The notes: generated by a model from the letters alone, not told the origin. Positions 34,756 to 43,821 are shown, numbered from the stretch's first letter. The stretch is 51,221 bases of DNA from Chthoniobacteraceae bacterium (GCA_947471505.1 CANIWM010000041.1:1-51221), one strand, 5' to 3'. Translations and numbers: made by a program.

Positions 34756-35315
34756 AGCAGGTCTTTGAAATCTCAAAAGCTGAGAAAGCACCGAATATCG
34801 GTCCACTTCGCGCCGGGACGTCTCAAGGAATTGCTGAGCGATACCTTAGTTTTGAAGGGAATCCCAAAATTGGCATATGGAAAACTGTTGAATGCGTCTT
34901 TACTACCGGTCGAAAACTGAAGACGGAATTCGGCGGTTTCATGTTCGCGCCTGTCGTTTTCAAACCTGTGCTCGACAACGACCCCGTGCTACTAAGGCTG
35001 CTTTTGGCAAGTTGCGAACTCCTTCCAATTATAGTTGAGGGGAGAGAAGCGGTTGTCTCGCACTCGATAAAGATAGTCGATTGCGTGGATGAGAACAGTA
35101 GCAGGATTAAATATCTACCCGACGATGTTTGGATTTTTGTTCCCGATAAACTCTCCCCAGCAGGGCAAATATGCCGAATTGGCCAGTATAGAACGGCGGT
35201 GAGCATCATTGCGACCGATACGAACCTCCCGCCCGAAGAAGACTTCTACCAATGGTATCACAAACAAAATTACACGGGCCTCCGCTTTAAACTCCTTTGG
35301 CAGAGCGATACGTAG
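34752..35315 (+). CDS. unknown protein, possibly of immunity-protein type
   Basis: A 187-residue soluble protein without a signal or membrane segment. It has alternating beta-strand-like stretches (KTVECVFTTGRKLKTEF, VWIFVPDKLSP, TAVSIIAT) and ends EDFYQWYHKQNYTGLRFKLLW. An ending with a short helix and G-L-x-F-x-x-L-W resembles immunity proteins of the DUF1629/Imm43 type that accompany polymorphic toxins, but this is a weak impression. It is coupled by a 4-base overlap to a 62-residue ORF and lies in an AT-richer island next to the 21-bp repeat array and upstream of rpoA. Function unknown; horizontal acquisition is likely from composition. Confidence 0.7.
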   Translation: MKQVFEISKAEKAPNIGPLRAGTSQGIAERYLSFEGNPKIGIWKTVECVFTTGRKLKTEFGGFMFAPVVFKPVLDNDPVLLRLLLASCELLPIIVEGREAVVSHSIKIVDCVDENSSRIKYLPDDVWIFVPDKLSPAGQICRIGQYRTAVSIIATDTNLPPEEDFYQWYHKQNYTGLRFKLLWQSDT

Positions 35316-35624
35316 GGCATGATGATTGCACGTTTTAGGCTGCGGTATTCGTTGACGCTTCTCCTGCTTTGCACGTTTTGATTTCATACCTTTTGAATTT
35401 CGATTCCCGAAAGCGCATCAAGTCAGCAGGTGAGCGCTTGGAAGAAAATTGGCCCGATTCGGAAAAAGTATTTGCCAAGCCGGGCAATCGCCGCTTTCCT
35501 CCGCGTCCTTGAGTGAAGCGCACCACATATCGCGCTGTAGGTCCTCGGGCTCGGGTCGTCAGACCACGGGCTGCTATGCGCCGAGGGAAACCCAGCGAAA
35601 TTAAATAAGAAAGAAACACATATC
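35316..35624. other. rpoA leader region with an inverted repeat
   Basis: I see no convincing gene in these 309 bases. A structured segment lies at 35543-35586 (CCTCGG ... CCGAGG, with an inner GGTC gtca GACC), close enough to rpoA to act as an mRNA leader. The rpoA promoter must lie here because no ribosomal-protein gene precedes it. A minus-strand frame of 94 codons is open but has no family match I can name. Confidence 0.35.
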
Positions 35625-36644
35625 ATGTCAGTACGTCTCGGACGTTTTGAACTACCGAAAGTGCCCGTCGCCGACGAGAGCACGAAGTCAACAACCTACG
35701 CCAGATTCATTGCCGAACCATTCGAGCAAGGATACGGCGTGACCATTGGAAATGCGCTCCGCCGCGTGCTGCTCAGCAGCATCGAAGGTGGCGCGATTAC
35801 CAACGTCAAAATCACCGGTGCCAACCACGAATTCCAGACGCTTCCGGGCGTGTTGGAAGATGTGACGGACATCGTCCTGAACCTCAAGAAGGTCAAATTT
35901 AAGTGCGCGGACCACGAGCCACGCACGCTCTCCATCAACGTGAATCGCGAAGGCGCGGTCACGGCTGGCGACATCCAGGAAGTCACGGGCGTCGAAGTGG
36001 TGAACAAGGACCAGATCATCTGCACGCTCGATAAAAAGCAGCGTTTTGAAGCCGAACTCACCGTCCGCGTGGGCCGTGGTTTCGCGACTGGCGAAGAAAA
36101 CAAATTTGTGGATATGCCCATCGGCGTCATCCCGCTCGACGCGATCTTTTCGCCCGTCACCCGCGTCAAATACGCAGTGGAAGCGACGCGCGTCGGCCAA
36201 CGCACCGATTACGACAAGCTCGTTCTCGAAGTCTGGACGGATGGCCGCATTGAGCCCGAAGAGGCGCTCAAGCAAGCCAGCTCGATCCTTCGCAAGCACT
36301 TGGAGCCCTTCTATAACTACGACGAAGCGCAAGTCACCTTCGACGAGACGCCACAGGCCGCGAACCAAGAGAACCAGAAGCTCAAAAAGCTCCTGAATAT
36401 GTCCGTGAACGAGATCGAACTCTCCGTCCGCGCGGCAAACTGCCTCAACAACGCCAACATCACCACCGTCGGCCAGCTCGCCATGAAGTCGGAGCAAGAG
36501 ATGCTGAAGTATCGCAACTTCGGCAAAAAATCGCTCAACGAAATCAAGGAAAAGCTCCATCACCTCCAGCTCTCGCTGGGAATGAAGTTCGACAGCGGCC
36601 TCGTCGATGCGAACCTCCTCGAAACCAAACTCACCGGAGCCTAA
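35625..36644 (+). CDS. rpoA: RNA polymerase subunit alpha
   Basis: A 339-residue alpha subunit. The N-terminal dimerisation and assembly domain (to about 235) contains AEPFEQGYGVTIGNALRRVLLSSIEGGAI, PGVLEDVTDIVLNLK and PIGVIPLDAIFSPV. A flexible linker leads to the C-terminal domain (about 260-320) with VNEIELSVRAANCLNNANI, the helix-hairpin-helix that contacts UP elements and activators. It assembles with beta and beta' to form the core enzyme. In most bacteria rpoA follows rpsM-rpsK-rpsD; here the upstream neighbour is an unrelated AT-rich island, so rpoA and rplQ have been separated from the ribosomal-protein cluster and need their own promoter. Confidence 0.98.
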   Translation: MSVRLGRFELPKVPVADESTKSTTYARFIAEPFEQGYGVTIGNALRRVLLSSIEGGAITNVKITGANHEFQTLPGVLEDVTDIVLNLKKVKFKCADHEPRTLSINVNREGAVTAGDIQEVTGVEVVNKDQIICTLDKKQRFEAELTVRVGRGFATGEENKFVDMPIGVIPLDAIFSPVTRVKYAVEATRVGQRTDYDKLVLEVWTDGRIEPEEALKQASSILRKHLEPFYNYDEAQVTFDETPQAANQENQKLKKLLNMSVNEIELSVRAANCLNNANITTVGQLAMKSEQEMLKYRNFGKKSLNEIKEKLHHLQLSLGMKFDSGLVDANLLETKLTGA

Positions 36645-36679
36645 AAACGGCCCGACACACTTAAAGAAATAACGACACA

Positions 36680-37141
36680 ATGCGTCATCAACGTAAAACA
36701 GCAAAACTAGGCCGCACACAGGGCCACCGCGATGCCCTCCTCTCCAACCTCGCAGTGAGCCTCATTGAGCATGGCCGCATCAAATCCACGGTCGCAAAGG
36801 TGAAAGCCTTGCGTCCATTCGTGGAGAAACTCGTCACCAAAGCCAAAGTCGGCACGCTTCACTCGCGCCGTATGGTCCTCGCGGACCTTCGCCACAACGA
36901 AAACGCGACGACGAAGCTCTTCACCGAAATCGGCCCCATCAACGCCGAGCGTAAAGGCGGCTACACCCGCATCGTCAAGATCGGTCAACGCCGCAGCGAT
37001 GCGAGCGAAATGGCCTTTATCGAGTGGGTGGACCTTCCTGCATCGGCCACTCCCGCAGTGGAAGTGAAGGAAGAGAAGCCCGCTAAGAAAGCTCCCGCGA
37101 AGCGCGCACCAAAAGCAAAGAAGGACGAAGGCGAAGGCTAA
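36680..37141 (+). CDS. rplQ: 50S ribosomal protein L17
   Basis: A 153-residue ribosomal protein. The first 115 residues match L17 (MRHQRKTAKLGRTQGHRDALLSNL, RIKSTVAKVKALRPFVEKLV, GGYTRIVKIGQRRSDASEMAFIEWV). The last 30 form a Lys/Ala/Pro-rich tail, longer than in E. coli L17 (127 residues) and typical of several phyla. It sits 35 bases behind rpoA in the usual order and ends the unit before the terminator at 37165. Confidence 0.98.
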   Translation: MRHQRKTAKLGRTQGHRDALLSNLAVSLIEHGRIKSTVAKVKALRPFVEKLVTKAKVGTLHSRRMVLADLRHNENATTKLFTEIGPINAERKGGYTRIVKIGQRRSDASEMAFIEWVDLPASATPAVEVKEEKPAKKAPAKRAPKAKKDEGEG

Positions 37142-37164
37142 GTCGTTCGACTGAACCAATTCAC

Positions 37165-37200
37165 AAAAGGCGAGCCTGCGAAAGTGGGCTCGCCTTTTTT
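37165..37200 (+). terminator. Rho-independent terminator of rpoA-rplQ
   Basis: The stem AAAAGGCGAGCC pairs with GGCTCGCCTTTT around a 10-base loop centred on GCGAAAGT. The 3' arm runs into a T tract that continues past 37200. Confidence 0.93.
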
Positions 37201-37308
37201 TCGTACCGCGAATGCGTGCGATTATTGTTGTGCGCAGAGGGGGCAGATCGGTATCCACGCCGGGCCGTTGCTAAGAAATCTGCGGCACATCAATTTACAA
37301 CTCCGCTT

Positions 37309-39648
37309 ATGAATATCCGCATCGTCCTCGCAGTCACCGCAGCTCTCGCTGCACCCGCATTTTCGCAAATCGCTACGGTCCGACCGGCCGCCGACGCCAA
37401 GAACAGAATCAAATGGGACGATATGGATCTCGGGCCATTTTTCTCGGGCTGTTATCAGGTCAAAAATGCGACCTCTTTTAAAGGCATCGCCGTAGCGGTG
37501 GGAACGAAGGAATCGCCGGCAACGATCCTTTTCGATCCAGAGCTCATGCGCTTCCACGCTGCGTGGGAGGGCGGACTCGCCGCGTTTGCGCGTGGGCGTG
37601 GCGGGCTGGAGGGGACGATCAAAAACGATGGAGAAGTGAACGTCTCGACGGGCTGGACCGTGGGCATCGGCGCGGAGATTAAGGCCGACCCGAGGGAGCG
37701 GCATCAGGGCAACATGGCCGGCGTGAAGTGGAAGGGCATCCATGTGAACGGACCGCACACAGTTCTGAGCTACTCGGTGGGCAAACAGTCGGTGTTGGAA
37801 CTGCCGGGGAGCTCGGTAACGGATGGAGTGCGGACCTACACGCGGACGTTCACCATCAGCGCGGGCAGCGACATTAAACAGATTCTCGTGGCCGATGGCG
37901 CGGGCACGATGGGCAATGGAATGGTTACGATTGCGGAGGGCGATAAGACCTCCGGCTTTGCCCTGCGTGGCGCTCCTTCGGGCGCAAAACTCGCGGTGAA
38001 AGACGGGCACATTATCGCAGAACTTCCCGCGCTGACTCAGCCGACGACTTTCCAGATTGCCTTCGCCACGGTGCCGACTGCGGACATTGCGAAGCTATCG
38101 TTTGCTGGGCAAGTGACACTGCCCGCTGTGGCCGCGCTGACGAAGCCCGGCCCGGCCCGCTGGGGTGCTCCCCTCGTCTCGCAGGGCACGGTCGGCGAGG
38201 ACCAGAGCGGCTACGCGAGCGACGAGATTCCTTTCCCCGAGAACAACCCCTACAAGAGCTGGATGCGCCCCGGTGGACACGACTTTTTCGCAGACGGGAC
38301 GTGCGCGCTGGCGAATATGAGCGGTGACGTTTGGATCGTCTCGGGGCTCGACGAAAAGCTGCAAGCGGTGACGTGGAAACGCTTTGCCAGCGGGTTCTTC
38401 CAAGCGCTCGGCTGCAAGGTCGTGGACGGAAAAATCTACGTCGTCGGGCGCGACCAGATCACCCGGTTGCACGACCTGAACGGCGACGGCGAGGCGGACT
38501 TCTACGAGAACTTTAACAACGACTGCGTGGTGACGGACAACTACCACGAATTCGCGCTCGATTTGCAGACGGATAAAGCGGGCAATTTTTACTACGCGAA
38601 AGGCTCGCCGTGGACGCCCACGAACCAATCGCCTCACCAAGGCACGATGCTCCGCGTGAGCAAGGACGGCGCAAAACTCGACATCATCGCCACCGGCCTC
38701 CGTGCGCCCAACGGCCTCGGCATGAGTCCCGACGACGTGCTCAGCGTCAGCGACAACCAAGGCCACTGGATGCCCGCCAACCGCCTCAATATCATCAAGC
38801 CCGGCGGCTTCTACGGGATGGTCCCCGCCGCGCACAAGGTCATGACTTTTAAAAAGGCCGACGGCACCGATTACAAAGCGAACCCTTCGCTCCAGACGGC
38901 GCGCGATGAATACAAGACAGAGTTTTGGGGCAAGGCCGACTCCCCTACCCCGCTCGAAGGCTACGACAACCCACTCGTCTGGCTGCCCATGAACATTGAT
39001 AATTCGCCCGGTGGCGAAGTGTGGGCGCCAAAAACTTGGGGGCCGTGGGGTGGCCACATGCTCCACATGAGCTACGGCAAATGCATCCTCTACGGCGTCA
39101 CGATGGAGACCGTCGCAGGCGAGCAGCAGGGCAGCGTCACCGCATTCCCCGTGAAGTTCCGCAGCGGCATCCAGCGCGGGCGCTTCAGCCCGACGGACGG
39201 GCAGCTCTACCTCAGCGGATTGAGCGTCTGGCAGAGCAGTGCGGCGAAAGACGGCTGCTTCCAGCGCGTCCGCTACACGGGCAAAGCGGGCGTGTATCCG
39301 ACGGGTTTCACCACGAAGGCGAATGGCGTAGAACTCACCTTCAGCGCCCCGCTCGACGCCGCCAGCGCAGGCGACTTGCAGAGCTGGAATGTGGAGCAGT
39401 GGAACTACATCTGGAGCGGCAACTATGGCTCGCCCGATGTCTCCGTTTTGGACCCGAAAAAGAAAGGCAAAGACATCGTCTCCATCACCAAAGCGACCGT
39501 CAGCGCGGACAAAAAGAGCGTCTTCCTAGAGCTCGCAGACCGCGTCCCCGTCATGCAGATGAAAGTGCAGTGCAACATGAAAGCAGCCGATGGCAGCACC
39601 GTGAAACACGACACCTACGCGACCATCAACAAACTCCCTTCCAAGTAA
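37309..39648 (+). CDS. exported propeller protein, DUF6797-like N-terminal domain
   Basis: A 779-residue exported protein. The ATG at 37309 gives a Sec signal (MNIRIVLAVTAALAAPAFS); upstream in-frame starts are ignored. The mature N-terminus IKWDDMDLGPFFSGCYQV followed by KGIAVAVG resembles the DUF6797 domain of Verrucomicrobia and Planctomycetes (tentative). Residues about 290-640 form a beta-propeller of the sorbosone-dehydrogenase/gluconolactonase type: GDVWIVSGLDEKLQ, LHDLNGDGEADFYENF with a calcium-like D-x-N-G-D loop, GLRAPNGLGMSPDD, NRLNIIKPGGFYG. No heme c motif (C-x-x-C-H) is present, which some relatives carry. It is followed 24 bases later by a DUF1080 gene, suggesting joint action on an exported carbohydrate. 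Confidence 0.82.
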   Translation: MNIRIVLAVTAALAAPAFSQIATVRPAADAKNRIKWDDMDLGPFFSGCYQVKNATSFKGIAVAVGTKESPATILFDPELMRFHAAWEGGLAAFARGRGGLEGTIKNDGEVNVSTGWTVGIGAEIKADPRERHQGNMAGVKWKGIHVNGPHTVLSYSVGKQSVLELPGSSVTDGVRTYTRTFTISAGSDIKQILVADGAGTMGNGMVTIAEGDKTSGFALRGAPSGAKLAVKDGHIIAELPALTQPTTFQIAFATVPTADIAKLSFAGQVTLPAVAALTKPGPARWGAPLVSQGTVGEDQSGYASDEIPFPENNPYKSWMRPGGHDFFADGTCALANMSGDVWIVSGLDEKLQAVTWKRFASGFFQALGCKVVDGKIYVVGRDQITRLHDLNGDGEADFYENFNNDCVVTDNYHEFALDLQTDKAGNFYYAKGSPWTPTNQSPHQGTMLRVSKDGAKLDIIATGLRAPNGLGMSPDDVLSVSDNQGHWMPANRLNIIKPGGFYGMVPAAHKVMTFKKADGTDYKANPSLQTARDEYKTEFWGKADSPTPLEGYDNPLVWLPMNIDNSPGGEVWAPKTWGPWGGHMLHMSYGKCILYGVTMETVAGEQQGSVTAFPVKFRSGIQRGRFSPTDGQLYLSGLSVWQSSAAKDGCFQRVRYTGKAGVYPTGFTTKANGVELTFSAPLDAASAGDLQSWNVEQWNYIWSGNYGSPDVSVLDPKKKGKDIVSITKATVSADKKSVFLELADRVPVMQMKVQCNMKAADGSTVKHDTYATINKLPSK

Positions 39649-39672
39649 ACAAAACCAACAAACATAAAACAC

Positions 39673-40365
39673 ATGAAACTCATCATACTCGCAACACTCG
39701 TCGCAGGCTTCGCCTTCGCCGGGGAACAAAACCTCTTCAACGGCAAAGACCTCACCGGCTGGGAAGGCAACGAAAAGCTCTGGTCCGTGCAAGACGGCGC
39801 AATCACCGGCAAGACCGGCACCGAGGGCGAAACCAAACTGAAACACAACACCTTCCTCGTTTGGAAAGGCGGCACCGTCTCGGACTTTGAGTTGAACTTC
39901 AAATACCGCATCGAGAAGGGCAACAGCGGCGTCCAATATCGCTCCAAGACCATCACTCCCGGCGAAAACGGACCCATCGTCGCTGGCTATCAGGCCGACT
40001 TTGAAGCAGGCACAACCTACAGCGGCATCCTCTACGAAGAGCGCGGACGCGGTATCCTCGCCCAGCGCGGACAGCAGACAAAAATCACCACCGACGCCGA
40101 CGGCAAGAAGCCAAAAGTCGAAGTCACCGGCAGCGTCGGCGACTCGAAAGAGATCCAAGCCGCCATCAAAAGCGAAGACTGGAACGAATACCGCATCGTC
40201 GCGAAGGGCAACCACCTCCAGCACTTCATCAACGGCAAGGCGACTGCCGACGTGACGGACGAGCACAGCGGTGCAGCAGCGGAAGGCATCCTCGCCCTCC
40301 AAATCCACGCTGGCCCAGCAATGGTTGTACAATTCAAGGACTTGATCCTGAAGACGGATAAATAA
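39673..40365 (+). CDS. exported DUF1080 protein (3-keto-disaccharide hydrolase type)
   Basis: A 230-residue exported protein with a Sec signal (MKLIILATLVAGFAFA) and a concanavalin-like fold of the DUF1080 type. The family start LFNGKDLTGWEG, the middle block FELNFKYRIEKGNSGVQYRS, the YQADFEAG segment and the late NEYRIVAKGNHLQHFINGK with LALQIHAGP are all present. DUF1080 domains are abundant in Verrucomicrobia and Planctomycetes; some act as 3-keto-glycoside hydrolases (established for a few). It sits 24 bases after the propeller gene with a matching A/C-rich leader, and a strong terminator follows, so the two form one unit. The periplasm or cell surface is the expected location. Confidence 0.93.
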   Translation: MKLIILATLVAGFAFAGEQNLFNGKDLTGWEGNEKLWSVQDGAITGKTGTEGETKLKHNTFLVWKGGTVSDFELNFKYRIEKGNSGVQYRSKTITPGENGPIVAGYQADFEAGTTYSGILYEERGRGILAQRGQQTKITTDADGKKPKVEVTGSVGDSKEIQAAIKSEDWNEYRIVAKGNHLQHFINGKATADVTDEHSGAAAEGILALQIHAGPAMVVQFKDLILKTDK

Positions 40366-40387
40366 CCACCTACTCGGTTTTCAACAG

Positions 40388-40419
40388 CGGCCACGGAACT
40401 CCGGTTCCGTGGCCGTTTT
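40388..40419 (+). terminator. Rho-independent terminator
   Basis: The 12-bp perfect stem CGGCCACGGAAC pairs with GTTCCGTGGCCG across a 4-base TCCG loop, followed by TTTT. It ends the propeller/DUF1080 unit. Confidence 0.92.
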
Positions 40420-40438
40420 GCATTTGCCGCCTTTTTTT

Positions 40439-40509
40439 GAACCGCGAATAAACGCAAATCTGCGCAGAAAACCGGGGAAAGACTGTCGCGTAGTCTGTTT
40501 TTGCGGTTC
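40439..40509. repeat. short interspersed element with terminal inverted repeat
   Basis: GAACCGC at 40439-40445 is matched by GCGGTTC at 40503-40509. The left arm continues GAATAAACGCAAATCTGCGC, a loose tandem of CGCxAAT-like units. A related start (ACCGCGAATGCG) lies after the rplQ terminator near 37206. It looks like a decayed intergenic repeat; function unknown. Confidence 0.4.
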
Positions 40510-40596
40510 GAGGGTTTCCTGTATCCAAGTTTTTTAATCACGGACGAGCGCACGCGCTTGCACATCGGGAGCGGAGGCAGATATAAGCGCGGGGCC

Positions 40597-43017
40597 ATGT
40601 CGAACCGGCCCACCAACATTCTCGCTCGATCCATTATTCCTGTCCTCGCGGTCACGGCTTCTTTGCCGTCTGCGTTGGCGTTCATTCCTTCTCATGATAA
40701 GGGAGAGCCTGCTGGCTCACACACGCCGGAGCAGATGAGCCCGCCCAAAGCGCCGCTCCAATTTAACCCGGACCCCGGTGGAGTGGCTACGCCTGCCGCG
40801 AAGCCGAAGCCGAAGCTACGGCCGCTTCCCACGATGCCCGCCGCACCGCCGCCGGAGCCGAAGAATCTGGGCGGTTCGCCGTTCGACATCGGGCTGCCGA
40901 AAGCGGCTTCGCCATTCGCGGCGCTACCAGAACTCACGGACCGTCCGTCGCTTTTTGGCGACGACTTCCTTTATATCCCGCGCATCGATTTGGAAGGTGC
41001 GAGCGATGTGAAGTTGCCACGCCGGGGGGTGCGCTCGCCGACTCTCCAGTCGGGCATTTTCCACTATCGGGAATATCCGATGGGGCAAGAAGGTCTAGGG
41101 CTTTTGCCGCACTCGATCCCGCTGAATAATCGCTGGGCGATCCCTTTCCCCAAATGGCAACGCTACCTCGACCCGAGCCACGAGACTCCTTACGGCGATG
41201 GCCGCGAGACGATCAAACTGTGGCACCCATACGAGCAGTCGAAGCTCAAGGGCGATGCGCCGATTATCGGGCAAGAGATTTTCGCGAACATCACGCTAAA
41301 GTCGTTCTCGCTCTTTGAGTATCGGCGGCTGCCCGTACCGTCGGGCGTGAGCGCGGCGACGCCAAATAGCTCAGAGTTTTTCGGGCGCGGCGAGCAGTTC
41401 ATCATTTCCACGGATCGTTCGTTGACATTGGAAATGTTTAAGGGCGAGACGACGTTCAAGCCTGTGGAATGGCTCTTCCGCCTGCAATTGGTGAAGAACG
41501 ATAACTGGGTTTGGGTGCAAGAGCAGAACCTCCTAGATCCCGACCCGCGCGGCGTGAACCAAGCGAGCGGGAAGGAGCCCAAGCCCTCGAAAATCGGCGC
41601 GCTCTCGCCGAAGGATACGCGCAAGGGCTTGCAACCGCTCTCCGTCGTCACGCGGCCCGGCGATCTCTTTAACTACATCGCCCCGCAGCTCGAACCGCTC
41701 GGCGCTTCGAGCAAGCTTACAAAGGTGGACCCGGAGACGAACGAGGTGAAGCCAGGCACGAAGATCAAAAACAACCCCGAGCACGAGAAGGACAAAGCAG
41801 GCACGCGCAACACGTACCGGCACAAAGACTTTATCGGCATCCAAGAATTGTTCTTCGAGTACCACCTCGGCGACCTTTCCGAGAACTACGACTTCTGGAC
41901 CTCGCGCGTCGGCATCCAGCCATTCGTTTCGGATTTCCGCGGGTTCATTTTCAACGACACAAACCTCGGCGCACGGCTCTTTGGAAACTGGGACAACAAC
42001 CAGTGGCAATACAACCTCGCCTATTTCAACCTCCGCGAAAAGGACACTTACAGCGGATTGAACATGTTCGATGCCCGCGACCAGCAGGTCATCATTGCCA
42101 GCCTCTACAAACAGGATTTCCTGATGAAAGGCTACACCGGGCAGGCGTCCGTTCATTTCAACTTCGACGACGGACAGCGGCACTACGACAAGAACGATTC
42201 GCTCGTGCGCCCTGCGCCGCTGGGAAGCTTCGGCAACGCGCCGGAGCACGATGTCCGCACGGCATATCTTGGATGGGCAGGCGACGGGCACCTCGGTCGC
42301 TGGAACGTCTCGCACGCGCTCTACTGGGCGCTCGGCGAAGATGAGTTCAACGGCCTCGCTGGTCGCCGCGTCAACGTCAACGCGCAGATGGGCGCGCTGG
42401 AACTGAGCTACGACCGCGACTGGCTGCGGTTCAAACTGAGCGGCTTTTACGCAAGCGGCGACAGCGACCCGACAGACGATCGCGGCGAGGCGTTCGACAG
42501 CATCGTGGATGCACCGTTCTTCGTCGGCGGGCCATTCAGCTACTACGTCCACGAGGGGCTGAACCTCGCGGGCACAGCGGTCAATTTGAAGAACCCAGAC
42601 AGCCTCCTACCGAGCCTCCGCAGCAGCAAAACGGAAGGGCAATCGAACTTCGTGAACCCCGGTGTAAAGATCGTCGGCTTCGGACTCGACGCCGACGTGA
42701 CGCCAAAGCTCCGCGCGTTCTTTAACGCGAACTACATTTGGTTCGACGAGACCGCGCCTCTCGAACGCGCGCTGCACTCGAACAAAGTAAGCGACAAACT
42801 CGGCTGGGACATCAGCGCCGGGCTGAAGTATCGCCCGCTGCTCACCGAGAACATCATCATCGGCGCAGGGCTCGGCATTTTAATCCCCGACGAAGGCTAC
42901 AAAGACATCTACCGACGCAACACCGACCTCATCAAAGCATTCGGCCCGCAGAACCGCGAAGGCCGCGTGGATGACTTCCTGTGGAACGCGCTCCTCACGG
43001 TGTCGTTCACATTCTGA
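40597..43017 (+). CDS. outer-membrane beta-barrel protein of unknown function
   Basis: An 806-residue exported protein. The ATG at 40597 gives a signal peptide (SIIPVLAVTASLPSALA); the frame is open upstream to 40501. A Pro/Lys-rich periplasmic linker (about 35-100) precedes a long region of alternating amphipathic strands with many Tyr, Trp and Asn-Asp turns, such as LFGNWDNNQWQYNLAYFNL, AYLGWAGDGHLGRWNVSHALYWAL and LRFKLSGFYASGD. The last residues are LLTVSFTF, a C-terminal Phe strand as recognised by the Bam machinery. This supports a porin- or transporter-like barrel of about 20 or more strands. The substrate is unknown; no TonB plug or box is visible. It converges with the YdcF-like gene. 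Confidence 0.82.
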   Translation: MSNRPTNILARSIIPVLAVTASLPSALAFIPSHDKGEPAGSHTPEQMSPPKAPLQFNPDPGGVATPAAKPKPKLRPLPTMPAAPPPEPKNLGGSPFDIGLPKAASPFAALPELTDRPSLFGDDFLYIPRIDLEGASDVKLPRRGVRSPTLQSGIFHYREYPMGQEGLGLLPHSIPLNNRWAIPFPKWQRYLDPSHETPYGDGRETIKLWHPYEQSKLKGDAPIIGQEIFANITLKSFSLFEYRRLPVPSGVSAATPNSSEFFGRGEQFIISTDRSLTLEMFKGETTFKPVEWLFRLQLVKNDNWVWVQEQNLLDPDPRGVNQASGKEPKPSKIGALSPKDTRKGLQPLSVVTRPGDLFNYIAPQLEPLGASSKLTKVDPETNEVKPGTKIKNNPEHEKDKAGTRNTYRHKDFIGIQELFFEYHLGDLSENYDFWTSRVGIQPFVSDFRGFIFNDTNLGARLFGNWDNNQWQYNLAYFNLREKDTYSGLNMFDARDQQVIIASLYKQDFLMKGYTGQASVHFNFDDGQRHYDKNDSLVRPAPLGSFGNAPEHDVRTAYLGWAGDGHLGRWNVSHALYWALGEDEFNGLAGRRVNVNAQMGALELSYDRDWLRFKLSGFYASGDSDPTDDRGEAFDSIVDAPFFVGGPFSYYVHEGLNLAGTAVNLKNPDSLLPSLRSSKTEGQSNFVNPGVKIVGFGLDADVTPKLRAFFNANYIWFDETAPLERALHSNKVSDKLGWDISAGLKYRPLLTENIIIGAGLGILIPDEGYKDIYRRNTDLIKAFGPQNREGRVDDFLWNALLTVSFTF

Positions 43018-43032
43018 GGCCTTTCGCCCCTA

Positions 43033-43821
43033 TCACTCCTTAATCCACCCACGGCTGCGATACACACGCCAGCCGATGATCTCGTGCATCCAAATGCTGA
43101 TCTTCTCGCACCCCTGCCAGCTCGGCACTTTCAGCTCCAACGGCGAATCCGCCGTGCTCACGGTCGTGAGGAAATTGCACGGCACCGGCACGACTTCCAC
43201 GCCCGCCGTTCGGAAGGTCGCCGCCGCGCGCTTCATGTGAAATGCGGAGGTCACAAGCAGCACGCGTTTCCAGCCCCGCTGGCCCATCAGCACTGCCGTC
43301 TTTTCCGCCTCGTCTCGCGTGTGGCGATTGGTTCCGAAACTGATGACCTCGGCTGCGACGGGTAAGTTCCACGAAGCAAGCCACGCTTTCACCACATCCG
43401 CCTCCGCCAGCACCGCGCCGTCAAACACCGCCCCTCCGCCGCCGAGGCAGAGCGTGCGTGCCTTGCCGAGCCGCATCAGCTCTAGCCCCATGAGCACGCG
43501 GTCGCCGGCTTTCGTGAGGTGCATCCCAGCAGCCTCGTAGCGCGAAGGCTCGGTCCCTCCGCCGAGAATCACCACGGCATCGCACGTCGGCAGCGCGTCA
43601 ATTTTCACACCCGCCCACGGCTTCTCCAGCCCTCGCAGAAGCCAGCCGGGAAAGTCCGTGCTGCCACACAAAGTCACCACGCCCACGAGCAGCGCCACGC
43701 ACACGCCCAAGCGCCGATGCCTGCGGCGAAAAAGCACGGCAGTCAGGATGATGAGCGTCAGCCAAAGCAACCCCACGGGCTCCAGCAGCGCCAGCATTTG
43801 GCGCAGGATGAAATCGAACAT
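43033..43821 (-). CDS. YdcF/ElyC/SanA-family membrane protein (DUF218)
   Basis: A 262-residue protein with two N-terminal membrane helices (about 10-30 and 35-55) and a C-terminal Rossmann-like DUF218 domain. Domain motifs are CDAVVILGGGTEPSRYEAA, LCLGGGGAVFDGAVLAEADV, FGTNRHTRDEAEKTAVLM and LLVTSAFHMKRAAATFR. ElyC and SanA of this family affect peptidoglycan precursor and envelope integrity, so an envelope role is likely, but the reaction is unknown. The ATG at 43821 is chosen; a GTG 6 bases upstream is also possible. It is divergent from the small lipoprotein gene across 73 bases. Confidence 0.88.
   Translation of the reverse strand: MFDFILRQMLALLEPVGLLWLTLIILTAVLFRRRHRRLGVCVALLVGVVTLCGSTDFPGWLLRGLEKPWAGVKIDALPTCDAVVILGGGTEPSRYEAAGMHLTKAGDRVLMGLELMRLGKARTLCLGGGGAVFDGAVLAEADVVKAWLASWNLPVAAEVISFGTNRHTRDEAEKTAVLMGQRGWKRVLLVTSAFHMKRAAATFRTAGVEVVPVPCNFLTTVSTADSPLELKVPSWQGCEKISIWMHEIIGWRVYRSRGWIKE

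Noticed and set aside
35335-35619. 94-codon minus-strand frame upstream of rpoA
   Set aside because: No family resemblance, weak start, and it lies over the probable rpoA promoter and leader. Kept only as an intergenic note.
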